Counted from the stretch's first letter, positions 1-7,707 are shown. The stretch is 11,127 nucleotides of DNA from a bacterium (GCA_012523655.1 JAAYTV010000611.1:1-11127), one strand, 5' to 3'. A program made the numbers and translations. The notes: a model not told the origin generated them from the sequence alone.

Positions 1-397
1 AATCGATCAGGCGATGAACATAGCTCCAAGTTCGGCTGCGAACGGCAGCGTCGTTAGCCGTGCAGTGCAGGCCGGCGGGGGGCGCGACCAGCAACCAATG
101 GAGTCCAGCGCAACTCAAGCCATGGTCGCGCATCGCTCGGACCATTTCGCGACGGTGAACAGGGGTCAACTCCTCCACCCCTGCTTTCACCAGTGTGAAA
201 GGAGCGATCTCGATGCCGGTAAAACCCGCTTCAGCGACCAGACGGCATTGTTCTTCCCAGGCCATGCCGTGCATCGCTTCATTGCACATGGCATAGCGAA
301 AGCCGTTCCAAGGTCTTTCCGTTCTGCGGCAGGCCAATCCGGCGCCAAGAGCTAAAAAGGCGCTGCTGTGCAGAAAACGCCTGCGGCTGCAGTTCAT
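1..397 (-). CDS. Tat-exported TIM-barrel sugar isomerase/epimerase-like protein, 5' part only
   Basis: The gene begins at 397 and runs off the left edge, leaving 132 codons. The N-terminus carries S4-R5-R6-R7-F8-L9, a near-perfect twin-arginine motif, followed by a hydrophobic alanine/leucine stretch ending near C23. The protein is therefore probably folded in the cytoplasm and exported. C23 is preceded by G-L-A, which is not a canonical lipobox, so lipidation is uncertain. The mature part shows the start of a xylose-isomerase-like (AP endonuclease 2) TIM barrel: a first strand around FRYAMCNEAM, then GFTGIEIAPF (58-67) and a second conserved strand CAGLHWLLVAP (96-106). These patterns are typical of the sugar phosphate isomerase/epimerase group. 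The metal ligands expected further on are outside the window. The start is supported by AGGAGG at 402-407, four bases upstream. It follows the GNAT-like gene by 18 bp and is probably co-transcribed with it. The substrate is unknown. Confidence 0.85.
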   Translation of the reverse strand, partial: MNCSRRRFLHSSAFLALGAGLACRRTERPWNGFRYAMCNEAMHGMAWEEQCRLVAEAGFTGIEIAPFTLVKAGVEELTPVHRREMVRAMRDHGLSCAGLHWLLVAPPAGLHCTANDAAVRSRTWSYVHRLID

Positions 398-415
398 GGC
401 GCCTCCTGAGACGAT

Positions 416-1579
416 TCAGATGTCTTTTTGAAAAATTGCATAGATTTTGGATACGTGGGCTCCACCGATTTGTTCGCCGACGCGTATCACCAGGACATTG
501 TCCTCCAGCACCCAGCCAAAGTCGCAATACGCGTACCCTTTTTCCTGCGAATAGAGCTTCTGTTTCCAGAGCATAACGCCGTCCAACCCCAAGCGCCGGA
601 AACGACGTTTCACGCCCATATATCCCAGGCGAAAGCCGCGGATGCGGCCTTTGCCGAGCAGCATGCGCAGAGCGCGCAACAGTTCAAATCGCCGGCAACA
701 GGCCAGAGGCGCCATTTTTTCGAATATGTTGGGCACGCCGCCGAAGAATGCCGCCAGTTCACCGCGCACATAGAGGAAAATGAACAAACCCTTATCCATG
801 ATCAACTGCAGATCATCCACGTTCTTTTCCAATTCCTCTTTGGTAAACGGAACAAATCCCCAATTGTCGTTCCAGGCGTCGTTGTAGACTTCAAGCATCT
901 CCTGTTTGCGTACGGAGAGAGGCCGTTCACCCCATTGTTCGATGGTCACTCCATACCGGTCGATGACTTTTTTAGCCACCCGTTCCAGTTGCTCCTCCAT
1001 GGGACGGTTTACCGGCACCTCCCAGGATTTAACCTTTTTCACGCATTCCAGACCGGCGTGGCGCAACAGGCGTTCATAATAGGGCTTGTTGTAATGATAA
1101 TACACCACCGGCGTCGTCTCAAAGCCTTGGACCAGACAGCCCGGTGTCGCCTCGTTCACCGGCAGGTTCTGCGGCCCCCGTAGGGCGGTCATGCCCTTGC
1201 CTTTCAGCCATTCGGCGGCGGCGTTAATCAAGGCATCGGCTACCGATTGGTCATCGATGGATTCAAACTGGCCAAAGAAGCCCACTTTATCCTGCCAATG
1301 ATCGTTATGATGGTGATTGACAAAGGCATTGCATCGGCCGACAACGGCATCATCCTTCAGCGCGAGGAAAAAGCGCATCTCCGCGTGTTTGAAAAATAAA
1401 TTTTTCTTCTCAAAAAAGCCGACGATGCCCAGCAGCCCGAAGCCTGTATACTCATAATCGAGCAGCGGCACATAGGCCGGATCCGCAGCATAATGCTGCC
1501 AATGAAAGTCAATAAACTTTTTCAACCATCGTTTATCTTCCTTACTCTGGTTGGAAAATTGGATGATCTGCAATGCCAT
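416..1579 (-). CDS. YghO-like GNAT-fold N-acetyltransferase family protein
   Basis: A 387-aa protein resembling the YghO-like group of large GNAT-fold proteins. An N-terminal half with the family's typical blocks (a 'DPAYVPLL' segment at 33-40, 'FFKHAE' at 62-67, 'GFFGQFES' at 100-107, 'LRGPQNLPVNE' at 133-143, 'YNKPYYERLL' at 163-172) precedes a C-terminal acetyltransferase-like region. Residues 322-334 (GVKRRFRRLGLDG) look like a degenerate acetyl-CoA pyrophosphate loop (R-x-x-G-x-G/A, with D at the last position). No signal peptide or membrane segment is seen, so it is probably cytoplasmic. AAGGA nine bases upstream supports the ATG at 1579. The substrate of this family is generally unknown. 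Its place between a URO-D family gene and a sugar isomerase gene suggests co-transcription, not a demonstrated role in sugar use. The family call is fairly firm; acetyltransferase activity is inference. Confidence 0.85.
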   Translation of the reverse strand: MALQIIQFSNQSKEDKRWLKKFIDFHWQHYAADPAYVPLLDYEYTGFGLLGIVGFFEKKNLFFKHAEMRFFLALKDDAVVGRCNAFVNHHHNDHWQDKVGFFGQFESIDDQSVADALINAAAEWLKGKGMTALRGPQNLPVNEATPGCLVQGFETTPVVYYHYNKPYYERLLRHAGLECVKKVKSWEVPVNRPMEEQLERVAKKVIDRYGVTIEQWGERPLSVRKQEMLEVYNDAWNDNWGFVPFTKEELEKNVDDLQLIMDKGLFIFLYVRGELAAFFGGVPNIFEKMAPLACCRRFELLRALRMLLGKGRIRGFRLGYMGVKRRFRRLGLDGVMLWKQKLYSQEKGYAYCDFGWVLEDNVLVIRVGEQIGGAHVSKIYAIFQKDI

Positions 1580-1618
1580 AAACTGGTTTCCTTTTTTAGT
1601 GGTACAGGATGACCAAGG

Positions 1619-1636
1619 GCCGGACTTGAATCCGGC
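1619..1636 (-). other. Small GC-rich intercistronic hairpin
   Basis: In the 63-bp spacer between the URO-D family gene and the GNAT-like gene, GCCGGA and TCCGGC form a perfect 6-bp stem with a 6-nt loop. No U-run follows on either strand, so it is not a standard intrinsic terminator. At most it could affect mRNA processing or stability. It may be chance. Confidence 0.3.
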
Positions 1637-1642
1637 GTAGAT

Positions 1643-2800
1643 TTAATATCGGCAGTTTTTCCCTTCGTCCGCAAACGCCTGCAACAACGGTAGGTCGGCA
1701 TCAAAGAAATGGTCCGAGGGGCTGAGGATAAAGCCGCCGTTGCCGCCTGCTTCGTTGAAACAACGACGTACTTCCTCGCGGGTCTGTTGAGCCGTACAGC
1801 CTTTAAAATAATGGTATTGATCGAATCCGCCGATCATGCAAACCTTATCGCCGATGCGTTGTTTGGCCTCTGCCAAGCGCACGTCGCCGCCCATATCCAC
1901 CGGGGTAAAAGTCTCCATGGCATCAGGCTGCATGGCAGCGATCATTTCGAGCAGCGGCATCATACCGCCGCAGGTGTGATAGACCACTCGCTGTCCGGCT
2001 TGGTGCGCAGCAGCGATGATCGGCGCATCGTAAGGCGCCACGAACGTTTCGAACACTTTGGGGGAGATAACGGTGGAGGAGGCGTCACCGCCGCCCAATT
2101 CCAACAGGTCCAGGTGCGCACCTTGCAACGACCGGGTGAAATCCAGCTTGCGCCTCTGCAGAATGGCAAGGAATTGATGCACCCATTGCGGATCATCAAA
2201 GGTCTCCATGATCAGCTGATCGATGCCGAACAGACACGCGGCATCCTGCCAGGTGCCCGGCTGACCGTACAGATCAAAACAGACGAAATGCGAGCGCACC
2301 AGGCCGCGATCGCCGAATCGGGCAACCTCGGCGTTGACTGTCTCGATGTCACAGAGCGGAGAAGGAAGATATTCTTCAATCCAATCGATCTCGCGTTTGT
2401 TTTTCACCAATCGTTCCGCCACCCAAGTGGTATACTCGTTGGATTGCAGTACCGTGGTAAGCGTTCCCTTGGGAGTGACAATAGAGTAGCGTTCAGTGCG
2501 ATAGGTGGGGTCGTTGAGCAGCTCTCTCTCGATGCGCCAGTGATCGGTGATGATCCGGCGGGAATGATAGGGTTCCACCTCCGGCTGCGTCGGATCATAG
2601 TATTGCCCTTTGCTGGAATCCGGTTTGAGCAGTTCCAGCCAGCGGATTGCATCCAGGCCGAAATAATCAAAAAAAGCATCATAGCTGATTCCGCCCATAT
2701 GGCAATCGAGAAAAAATGGCATCACATGATGGGTGGTCACGGGCAGACGGTCTGGAACGCCTCCCGCCAAAGCGGTCAACATCCTTTCTTTAGCGTTCAT
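1643..2800 (-). CDS. Uroporphyrinogen decarboxylase (URO-D) family protein, MtaA/CmuA-like, not HemE
   Basis: A 385-aa TIM-barrel protein of the URO-D superfamily, which includes HemE, the methylcobamide:CoM methyltransferase MtaA and other methyltransferases. Visible family features are the N-terminal 'ERML.AL.GGVPDRLPV' block (5-21), 'LLELGGGDA' (232-240), a barrel strand with H275-T-C277-G-G (the His-x-Cys part of the Zn site seen in MtaA-like members), and 'CMIGGFDQ' (321-328). The HemE signature with its arginine-rich 'MRQAGR' type segment near the N-terminus is absent, so porphyrin decarboxylation is unlikely. A longer frame from 2851 exists, but the start at 2800 fits better: it has AAGGAG at 2809-2814 and begins with MNAKERML, the normal family start. 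It overlaps the stop of the TIM-barrel isomerase gene as ATGA, implying translational coupling. No corrinoid protein is seen nearby. The true reaction is unknown. Confidence 0.92.
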   Translation of the reverse strand: MNAKERMLTALAGGVPDRLPVTTHHVMPFFLDCHMGGISYDAFFDYFGLDAIRWLELLKPDSSKGQYYDPTQPEVEPYHSRRIITDHWRIERELLNDPTYRTERYSIVTPKGTLTTVLQSNEYTTWVAERLVKNKREIDWIEEYLPSPLCDIETVNAEVARFGDRGLVRSHFVCFDLYGQPGTWQDAACLFGIDQLIMETFDDPQWVHQFLAILQRRKLDFTRSLQGAHLDLLELGGGDASSTVISPKVFETFVAPYDAPIIAAAHQAGQRVVYHTCGGMMPLLEMIAAMQPDAMETFTPVDMGGDVRLAEAKQRIGDKVCMIGGFDQYHYFKGCTAQQTREEVRRCFNEAGGNGGFILSPSDHFFDADLPLLQAFADEGKNCRY

Positions 2801-3603
2801 GCATTCCACTCCTTCGCCATGCTCAACAGAGAAACGAGACGGCGGTGGCAAAATTGGGTAGACTCGAGCAGCGGCGTATAATGGGTTTCCAGTGTCACGT
2901 GCGTTACCAGCGCATCTCGCTGCAGCGCGGCGATCTGGCCGGCCCAGTTGACGCCCCCTTCGCCCAGCAGTTTGCAGCCTTGACGAGCATCGATGATCGC
3001 ATCTTTTACATGCACATTGCGGATGAACGGCTTGAGGGCTTCATAGCCTATGGGAAACGGAATCTCACCGGTTCCGATGGCATTGGCCGGATCCCAGTTA
3101 GCGCCCAGATTGACGCGGTCGGCGGCAGCCAGCAGACGGGCGGTCGTTTGTCCGGAGTCGCAAAAAAAGCCGGGCTCGTTTTCGATGGCGACGATCAAGC
3201 CCGCCGTCTGTACCAGGTCTGCGGTCTTGCGCAGCAGATCGACCACCACCTCCTCCTTACTTTCATCACGCAGGAAACCAAAACTGATGATCACCGGCGC
3301 GCGTAATTCTTTCGCCATGATCATTGTCTTGGGAAGCGTCTGTTCCAGAGCAAATTGCACCGCAACCTGATCCGAAGGTTTGATTTTAAAAGTGCCGGGA
3401 GAAAGAGCGGTGATCGTGATCTCTCCCTTTTGCACCAGATCTAAAAGGTAATGATAATCCTCCGGATCAATATACGGCACCCGTTTTTCATAGCTGCCGA
3501 TGCAGCGCAACTCATATTTGCGAACGCCCAATTTACGCCCCTCCGTGACGGCGGTACGGATATCCAGAGCGATCTCGTCCGTTACAATGGCAATATCGAG
3601 CAT
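2797..3603 (-). CDS. Cytoplasmic TIM-barrel sugar phosphate isomerase/epimerase-like protein
   Basis: A 268-aa xylose-isomerase-like TIM-barrel protein (AP endonuclease 2 superfamily), about the usual length. The metal-binding strand ends are recognisable: 'IENEPG' (140-145, E141), 'NWDPANA' (169-175, D171), 'NVHVKDA' (196-202, H198), 'GEGGVNW' (214-220) and 'TLETHY' (237-242, E239). The E/D/H/E set matches the metal ligands of D-tagatose 3-epimerase/IolE-like enzymes, so isomerase, epimerase or dehydratase chemistry on a sugar or sugar acid is the best guess. No signal peptide is seen, in contrast to the related Tat-signal protein at the end of the operon. AGGAGG lies ten bases before the ATG, with a closer AAGGA also present. 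Its TGA overlaps the next ATG (ATGA), coupling it to the URO-D family gene. The substrate cannot be assigned. Confidence 0.92.
   Translation of the reverse strand: MLDIAIVTDEIALDIRTAVTEGRKLGVRKYELRCIGSYEKRVPYIDPEDYHYLLDLVQKGEITITALSPGTFKIKPSDQVAVQFALEQTLPKTMIMAKELRAPVIISFGFLRDESKEEVVVDLLRKTADLVQTAGLIVAIENEPGFFCDSGQTTARLLAAADRVNLGANWDPANAIGTGEIPFPIGYEALKPFIRNVHVKDAIIDARQGCKLLGEGGVNWAGQIAALQRDALVTHVTLETHYTPLLESTQFCHRRLVSLLSMAKEWNA
2809..2814 (-). promoter_or_regulatory. Ribosome binding site deciding the URO-D family start
   Basis: AAGGAG eight bases before the ATG at 2800, lying inside the last codons of the upstream isomerase-like gene. It favours the 385-aa start over the longer frame from 2851. 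Confidence 0.75.
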
Positions 3604-3669
3604 TTTTTCCTTGCCTCCTGAAAAACATCGTGGAAACCTGCACCCGTTCTTTTTGAAGGATGCCTATAA

Positions 3670-6015
3670 TCAATAGACTCGGTTCAGATCAAACCGGCCC
3701 AACATTCGGGCGGACATTTTTTCGATATAGTCCGATTCGATGGCCGGCTCATCTTCCATATGCGTTTGCATGAGTTGAATGCGTTTGAGCAAATTGTCGC
3801 CGAACCGTTTCCCGTGGATTAACGGCGTCTCGCCCTGTTCAGCAACAGCCATAAAGTCCACTTTGGCGGTACGCCACAGTTCAACCAATTCCTGAGAATT
3901 TTCAATCTCACGTTCCATCATGACACGAACCATCTGACGATAGCGTTGTCTCTCCTCCGCATCTTCAGCACGAAGATAACCGTGCACTCCCGCCACCCAA
4001 GCCAAAACGCTGTGCTGGGTTCGCAGCCAGCATCGAAGGGCGCGCAACCGGATCCACTGGTCGTACAACACATGGTCAGCATCAATCTCTTTCAGCTGGG
4101 TGTTCAGCTTTTCGCTCAAAAGGGCGATGGCTTGATCCAGGGGCTTCCAGGTGTTGGCATCCATCCGTTGCAAGTCTGCTTCACACCGTTCGGGGGTTAC
4201 CAATTCGAAAAGCACGTCCTTGGACAGATCGATGTTGTTGGGATTGTGCGGCGTAGTGCAGATATAGTCTTCATAGTAGGCGCGGTCTTCATCGCTGATG
4301 ACGGCCAAGTTCGGAATGAACGGCCGCTGCCATAAGCGGAACCAGCTGAAGCCAAAAGTTGCATACAGACCGATGGACAACGGAAAGCTGAGCACAGCCT
4401 CTTCGGTCAGTTCCCAGGCGGACAGCAGTGTTGGATAGTCAACCTCCCCAGCCCAACGTTTGGCACAGCGGATCAAGGTTGTTTGCAAATCCATGGCGGG
4501 ATCGGCCGCGAAATTGCGCAAAATTTCCAGATTGATGTTAAAGGGAACCAGATTGGGGGGCGCAATGCCGCCCTGATGCGCCAGGCAATCGAGCCCAGCC
4601 TCCTGCATGCCCTTGATCTTATTAAAAGTCAGTCGGGGATAGGGTATGCCTAAAAGCGGTTCAAAGAGAACGAAGGTGCCGCAGGAAAAATTAAAGTGGG
4701 CGAGCGCATTTCTCCGGATCAAGTCCTCCAACGGCGCCTGTTCGCGCGGATCCACGATGTGCTGATAGATGGAGCCTCCGCTGATCTCTTTGATCTCGGG
4801 GTAGCGTGGATGGCTGTAGTGCAGCTGCCAGCCCACGGCAAAAAGTGAGTTGGTCTCCACGTCGATGCGGTCTCCCAGACCCTGCCAAACGGTTTCATGT
4901 TCTCCGTAAAAGGATTCCATTCGGGTGATGACGCGAAATTCTGGGTTGATCTCTGATGCGGCATCGCGCAGAGTCTTAAAGAATTGCAGGATGTTTTCGC
5001 CGGCCCGTTGCGCGATCAGCTCATCGTCCTTCCATTCGCGGATGAGATAAGCGCCCCCGTTGCGGCCCACATAGAGCGATTTCGTGTGTTCAAAGCCGGC
5101 GCCGCTGTCGTTCGTCCAGATATCGATATACCCCAGCTGTGGAACCTCCCGCATCAGTTTGCGCATCATCTCAGCGTAATGCGCGCGCACTTGCGGATGA
5201 ACGGTGGTGAGGTTATAACGCGGTTTAAAGCTACGGAAGGGGTGATCCACCCGCGCACCGCGCAGCATGGGATAACGATCGAAAAGTTCCTCAGGCACGG
5301 ATCGTGGTTCGAAACAGAGCAGTCCGGGGACCAGGCCGTATTTGAGAGCCAAGCGGGCGTTCTCTTTCAGCCGGCATAGATTGGCCGACAGATAGTAATA
5401 GGGGTATATGCCCTTATTCAGCTCGCTGTAGACAAATTGATCCAACGCCGGACAGTAGGTATAAAACATCGGATAGATTTCGCCGCGGGGTCCGGACTCC
5501 AAAGCCATGGGAAACGCCAGGCTGTTGACCTCCACATGGGTGAAACCCAGACGAGCCAGCTCACGCAGATACAGCTCAGCGTCAAAACATCGAATGAGTC
5601 GTCCGCCCTGATTAAGAAAATGGTCATAGGTACTGCGGTGCCAGCGAAAAGCCCGCTGCATGACCAGACCGGAGCGATAGACACCTACATCCTCCTGACT
5701 ACGGTTCTCCAGCAAGTCCATCAACAACGTATACAGATGATAGGGTTTGCTGGACCAGAGCCATCCGGAACCGGATTCATTCAATTTAAAAAATGTGTTG
5801 TCCTTGCCGTTGGTCTGCATCGGCAGGTCCAGGCTTTCTCCCGTGAAAATGATAAAATGGCCTTCCTGCTCTTGCCGGGGAACTTTATTCTTTCCCTCCA
5901 GCACCACACCGGGGATTCGGGCGCAGAGTGTTTCTGCACAAGTCGCACAAACCGGCGGGCCATCCAGTGGATAGGAGATCGTCTTGATTTTGCTCAAGGC
6001 CTCTGCTACGGTCAT
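3670..6015 (-). CDS. Putative GH20/GH67-like TIM-barrel glycoside hydrolase, cytoplasmic
   Basis: A 781-aa protein with no visible signal peptide. Residues about 14-108 look like the small alpha/beta domain that precedes the barrel in GH20/GH67 enzymes: an 'FIIFTGE' strand (54-60), a second strand near 'TFFKLNE', and then the 'LYTLLMDLLEN' helix. A barrel appears to follow, with 'RLIRCFDAELYLRELARLGFTHVEVN' (first helix and second strand, about 139-164), 'YYYLSANL' (206-213), and a striking segment Y296-IDIWTNDSGAGFEH-T (296-311), whose acidic residues are candidate active-site groups. 'RVITRMESF' (361-369) and 'GDRIDVETNS' (381-390) are further strand ends. The region from about 520 to 781 is helical, as in the C-terminal domain of GH67. 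Alpha-glucuronidase-like activity is one possibility, but the GH67 catalytic pattern was not identified. C23-x-x-C26 and C31 form a small N-terminal cysteine cluster. GGAG ten bases upstream supports the start. I know of no characterised member; the fold is a moderate guess and the reaction is unknown. Confidence 0.9.
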   Translation of the reverse strand: MTVAEALSKIKTISYPLDGPPVCATCAETLCARIPGVVLEGKNKVPRQEQEGHFIIFTGESLDLPMQTNGKDNTFFKLNESGSGWLWSSKPYHLYTLLMDLLENRSQEDVGVYRSGLVMQRAFRWHRSTYDHFLNQGGRLIRCFDAELYLRELARLGFTHVEVNSLAFPMALESGPRGEIYPMFYTYCPALDQFVYSELNKGIYPYYYLSANLCRLKENARLALKYGLVPGLLCFEPRSVPEELFDRYPMLRGARVDHPFRSFKPRYNLTTVHPQVRAHYAEMMRKLMREVPQLGYIDIWTNDSGAGFEHTKSLYVGRNGGAYLIREWKDDELIAQRAGENILQFFKTLRDAASEINPEFRVITRMESFYGEHETVWQGLGDRIDVETNSLFAVGWQLHYSHPRYPEIKEISGGSIYQHIVDPREQAPLEDLIRRNALAHFNFSCGTFVLFEPLLGIPYPRLTFNKIKGMQEAGLDCLAHQGGIAPPNLVPFNINLEILRNFAADPAMDLQTTLIRCAKRWAGEVDYPTLLSAWELTEEAVLSFPLSIGLYATFGFSWFRLWQRPFIPNLAVISDEDRAYYEDYICTTPHNPNNIDLSKDVLFELVTPERCEADLQRMDANTWKPLDQAIALLSEKLNTQLKEIDADHVLYDQWIRLRALRCWLRTQHSVLAWVAGVHGYLRAEDAEERQRYRQMVRVMMEREIENSQELVELWRTAKVDFMAVAEQGETPLIHGKRFGDNLLKRIQLMQTHMEDEPAIESDYIEKMSARMLGRFDLNRVY

Positions 6016-6039
6016 GATGCTATTGCTCCTGTTGTCATG

Positions 6040-6096
6040 CGGCTGAACGCTGGACGGAATGAGACGGGCAGGATGGAGCCCAGCGCTGCGCAGCCG
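6040..6096 (-). other. Imperfect intercistronic stem-loop
   Basis: In the 92-bp spacer after the 527-aa glycosidase-like gene, two inverted-repeat arms face each other: CGGCTG (6040-6045) with CAGCCG (6091-6096), and CGCTGG (6048-6053) with CCAGCG (6080-6085). They leave a 2/5-nt internal loop and a 26-nt terminal loop. No U-run follows, so this is more likely a processing, stability or attenuation element than a terminator. It may be chance. Confidence 0.35.
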
Positions 6097-6107
6097 TCAC
6101 GGATCTG

Positions 6108-7691
6108 TCATATAAAAACAATTTGAACGCTTCCAGGGCTGTTCATGTGGCTGGAAAAATCCACATAAGGGGTCGCCTCCACTTTGCTCTGGTGGAAAGG
6201 CACCCGTCTATCGCGGCAAAGCACCTGACGTACCCATTTTCCTGCAGGCAGTTGGATATGAAACTGAATGTCACTGCCGTGGGTGTTGACATCCAAAAGC
6301 AGTTGAGACCCTGTCAGTCGGTAATCATAACCAAAGAATGCGTCTGAAGCGGGATAGTGTAGATGTATTCGCGCCTCCGCCACACCGGCGGAAGGCCAGC
6401 GTGGGCACAGCGTGATTTTACGGAGAGATTTTTGTCGGTCAACAACACCGGCCAGCCCTTCGATCAGCGCATAAGCCATGGCGCCGGAGCCCCACCCATC
6501 AGTGGGCAGCGCTTCCGGACTGGTGCTGGATTCCGCCGTGCTGTTACGGCCATCCGGAAAATACCACAAGTAGGTGGCTTTGTCCCGGGCGATCATTTCT
6601 GCATATTGGCGCAGAATCGCGACGCCGTAGGACTCGAAGCCGTGTTCCAATGCGGCGCGCGCCAATTCACCTCCGACCAGCGGCATGATGCCGCCGTTGC
6701 AGTAGGCGCCCCTCACCAGCAGCTCATCGCCGAAGCAGCCGTCGGGAAACGGTGGATCGATGGAAAACCATTCAGCAAAGGCGTTGGTTTTCTTCTTACG
6801 CGATTGGTATTCACGTATAATGGAAACAGCCTGCCCATGGTCTGCCACCCCTCGGTTGATGTCCATAGGATTGCTCAGGCTCAGCTGTTCCGCTTCATCA
6901 ACGCCCGGGATGGTTACCGGCGTCAGTTTGATAAAGTGGGTGTAAAAACGTCCATTCCAGCAGATGCGATTCATCCTTCTGCGCAGTTTTTTTGCAAGGT
7001 CGAGCCATTCAGCGGCTTTTTTCCGTTTACCGAAATACGCGTAGAGCTGGGAAAGGATCATCATGGCTTCATAATAGCCGCTGTTGTCGCCGTGCATGAT
7101 GCCCCAGAAAGTGTTTTCATCTATCTGCATCTGCAGCCAGTCGTGCTGTCCGGCTGAATAGGCGAAATCCCAAGTGTCGATGGTATAAGGGCGTTTGACC
7201 AGCTGGTGCCGGCTGTCCCATCGCCAGGGATGGGTTAAGATGTACTGCATCGCCTTTTCCATGCAAGGCAGGATTCCTGCCAGCCAGGTATCATCGCCTG
7301 CAGCCTGCCAAGCCAGATAGGCGGCCTTGACAAAACGGTATTCCACGTCGGCTTCAACAGGCACGCGGACATACTTGGCCCAATTTTCCCGCTCACTGGG
7401 CAACTTTTCAGGAAAGACGGTGTAATAATCAAAAATACGGCCGTTTTGCGCCTGCGTTTCAGCAAAATGATCGATGCAGCTGGTGAGATCTGTTTCGAAA
7501 TACTTGGTGCAGCGCATCATGTCGCTGTGATCCCGTATCCAGATGGAGCGGGCGTCCGGTGAACGGTAGCCGCGGATTTTTTTTGCATCCATCACGATAT
7601 CGAGATAATTATGGCGGAAAAATTCACGAATGGCCGGGTAGAGCGTATTCCAGATCGGCTGATCGGTATGTAAAGAGGTTTGTTCCTTCAT
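6108..7691 (-). CDS. Putative (alpha/alpha)6-barrel glycosidase with C-terminal beta domain
   Basis: A 527-aa protein and the first gene of the leftward unit. It looks like a six-hairpin glycosidase. Residues 51-56 (W-I-R-D-H-S) recall the W-x-R-D substrate-binding motif of GH15/GH133-type barrels, and the divergent neighbour shares it. 'VEADVEYRFVKAAYLAW' (112-128), 'TIDTWDF' (170-176), 'GDNSGYYEAM' (201-210) and 'DGWGSGAMAYALIEGLAGV' (398-416) fit successive barrel helices and loops; D175, E208 and the acidic residues at 389-398 are candidate active-site groups. From about 424 to the end, a strand-rich segment fits the beta-sandwich that caps many GH78/GH15-like enzymes. No signal peptide is visible. 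AGGAG at 7699-7703 supports the ATG. No close characterised family is recognised, and the substrate is unknown. It is shorter than the 676-aa divergent protein because it lacks a large N-terminal domain. Confidence 0.92.
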   Translation of the reverse strand: MKEQTSLHTDQPIWNTLYPAIREFFRHNYLDIVMDAKKIRGYRSPDARSIWIRDHSDMMRCTKYFETDLTSCIDHFAETQAQNGRIFDYYTVFPEKLPSERENWAKYVRVPVEADVEYRFVKAAYLAWQAAGDDTWLAGILPCMEKAMQYILTHPWRWDSRHQLVKRPYTIDTWDFAYSAGQHDWLQMQIDENTFWGIMHGDNSGYYEAMMILSQLYAYFGKRKKAAEWLDLAKKLRRRMNRICWNGRFYTHFIKLTPVTIPGVDEAEQLSLSNPMDINRGVADHGQAVSIIREYQSRKKKTNAFAEWFSIDPPFPDGCFGDELLVRGAYCNGGIMPLVGGELARAALEHGFESYGVAILRQYAEMIARDKATYLWYFPDGRNSTAESSTSPEALPTDGWGSGAMAYALIEGLAGVVDRQKSLRKITLCPRWPSAGVAEARIHLHYPASDAFFGYDYRLTGSQLLLDVNTHGSDIQFHIQLPAGKWVRQVLCRDRRVPFHQSKVEATPYVDFSSHMNSPGSVQIVFI

Positions 7692-7707
7692 GGTTAAGCT
7701 CCTGTGC

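Noticed and set aside
14..355. 113-codon + strand frame at the left edge
   Set aside because: The opposite strand carries a convincing Tat-signal TIM-barrel gene with AGGAGG; this frame shows no domain.
428..1183. 251-codon + strand frame opposite the GNAT-like gene
   Set aside because: Antisense to a family-recognisable protein with no independent support.
1619..1636. Hairpin as an intrinsic terminator after the URO-D family gene
   Set aside because: No U-run follows on either strand.
1600..1640. T-arm-like sequence (GGATTCAAGTCC) suggesting a tRNA fragment on the - strand
   Set aside because: The stem does not pair in a 5-7-5 T-arm register and there is no acceptor stem or anticodon arm around it.
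1643..2800. HemE (haem biosynthesis) assignment
   Set aside because: The N-terminal arginine-rich HemE signature is missing, the protein keeps an MtaA-like His-x-Cys pair, and no haem gene is nearby.
2801..2851. 17-residue N-terminal extension of the URO-D family protein
   Set aside because: It overlaps the upstream gene, and the family normally begins at the MNAKERML position, which has its own AAGGAG.
1709..2881. 390-codon open frame on the + strand opposite the URO-D family gene
   Set aside because: Its translation has no recognisable family features and lies fully antisense to a clear URO-D gene with a good ribosome binding site; it is a frame shadow.
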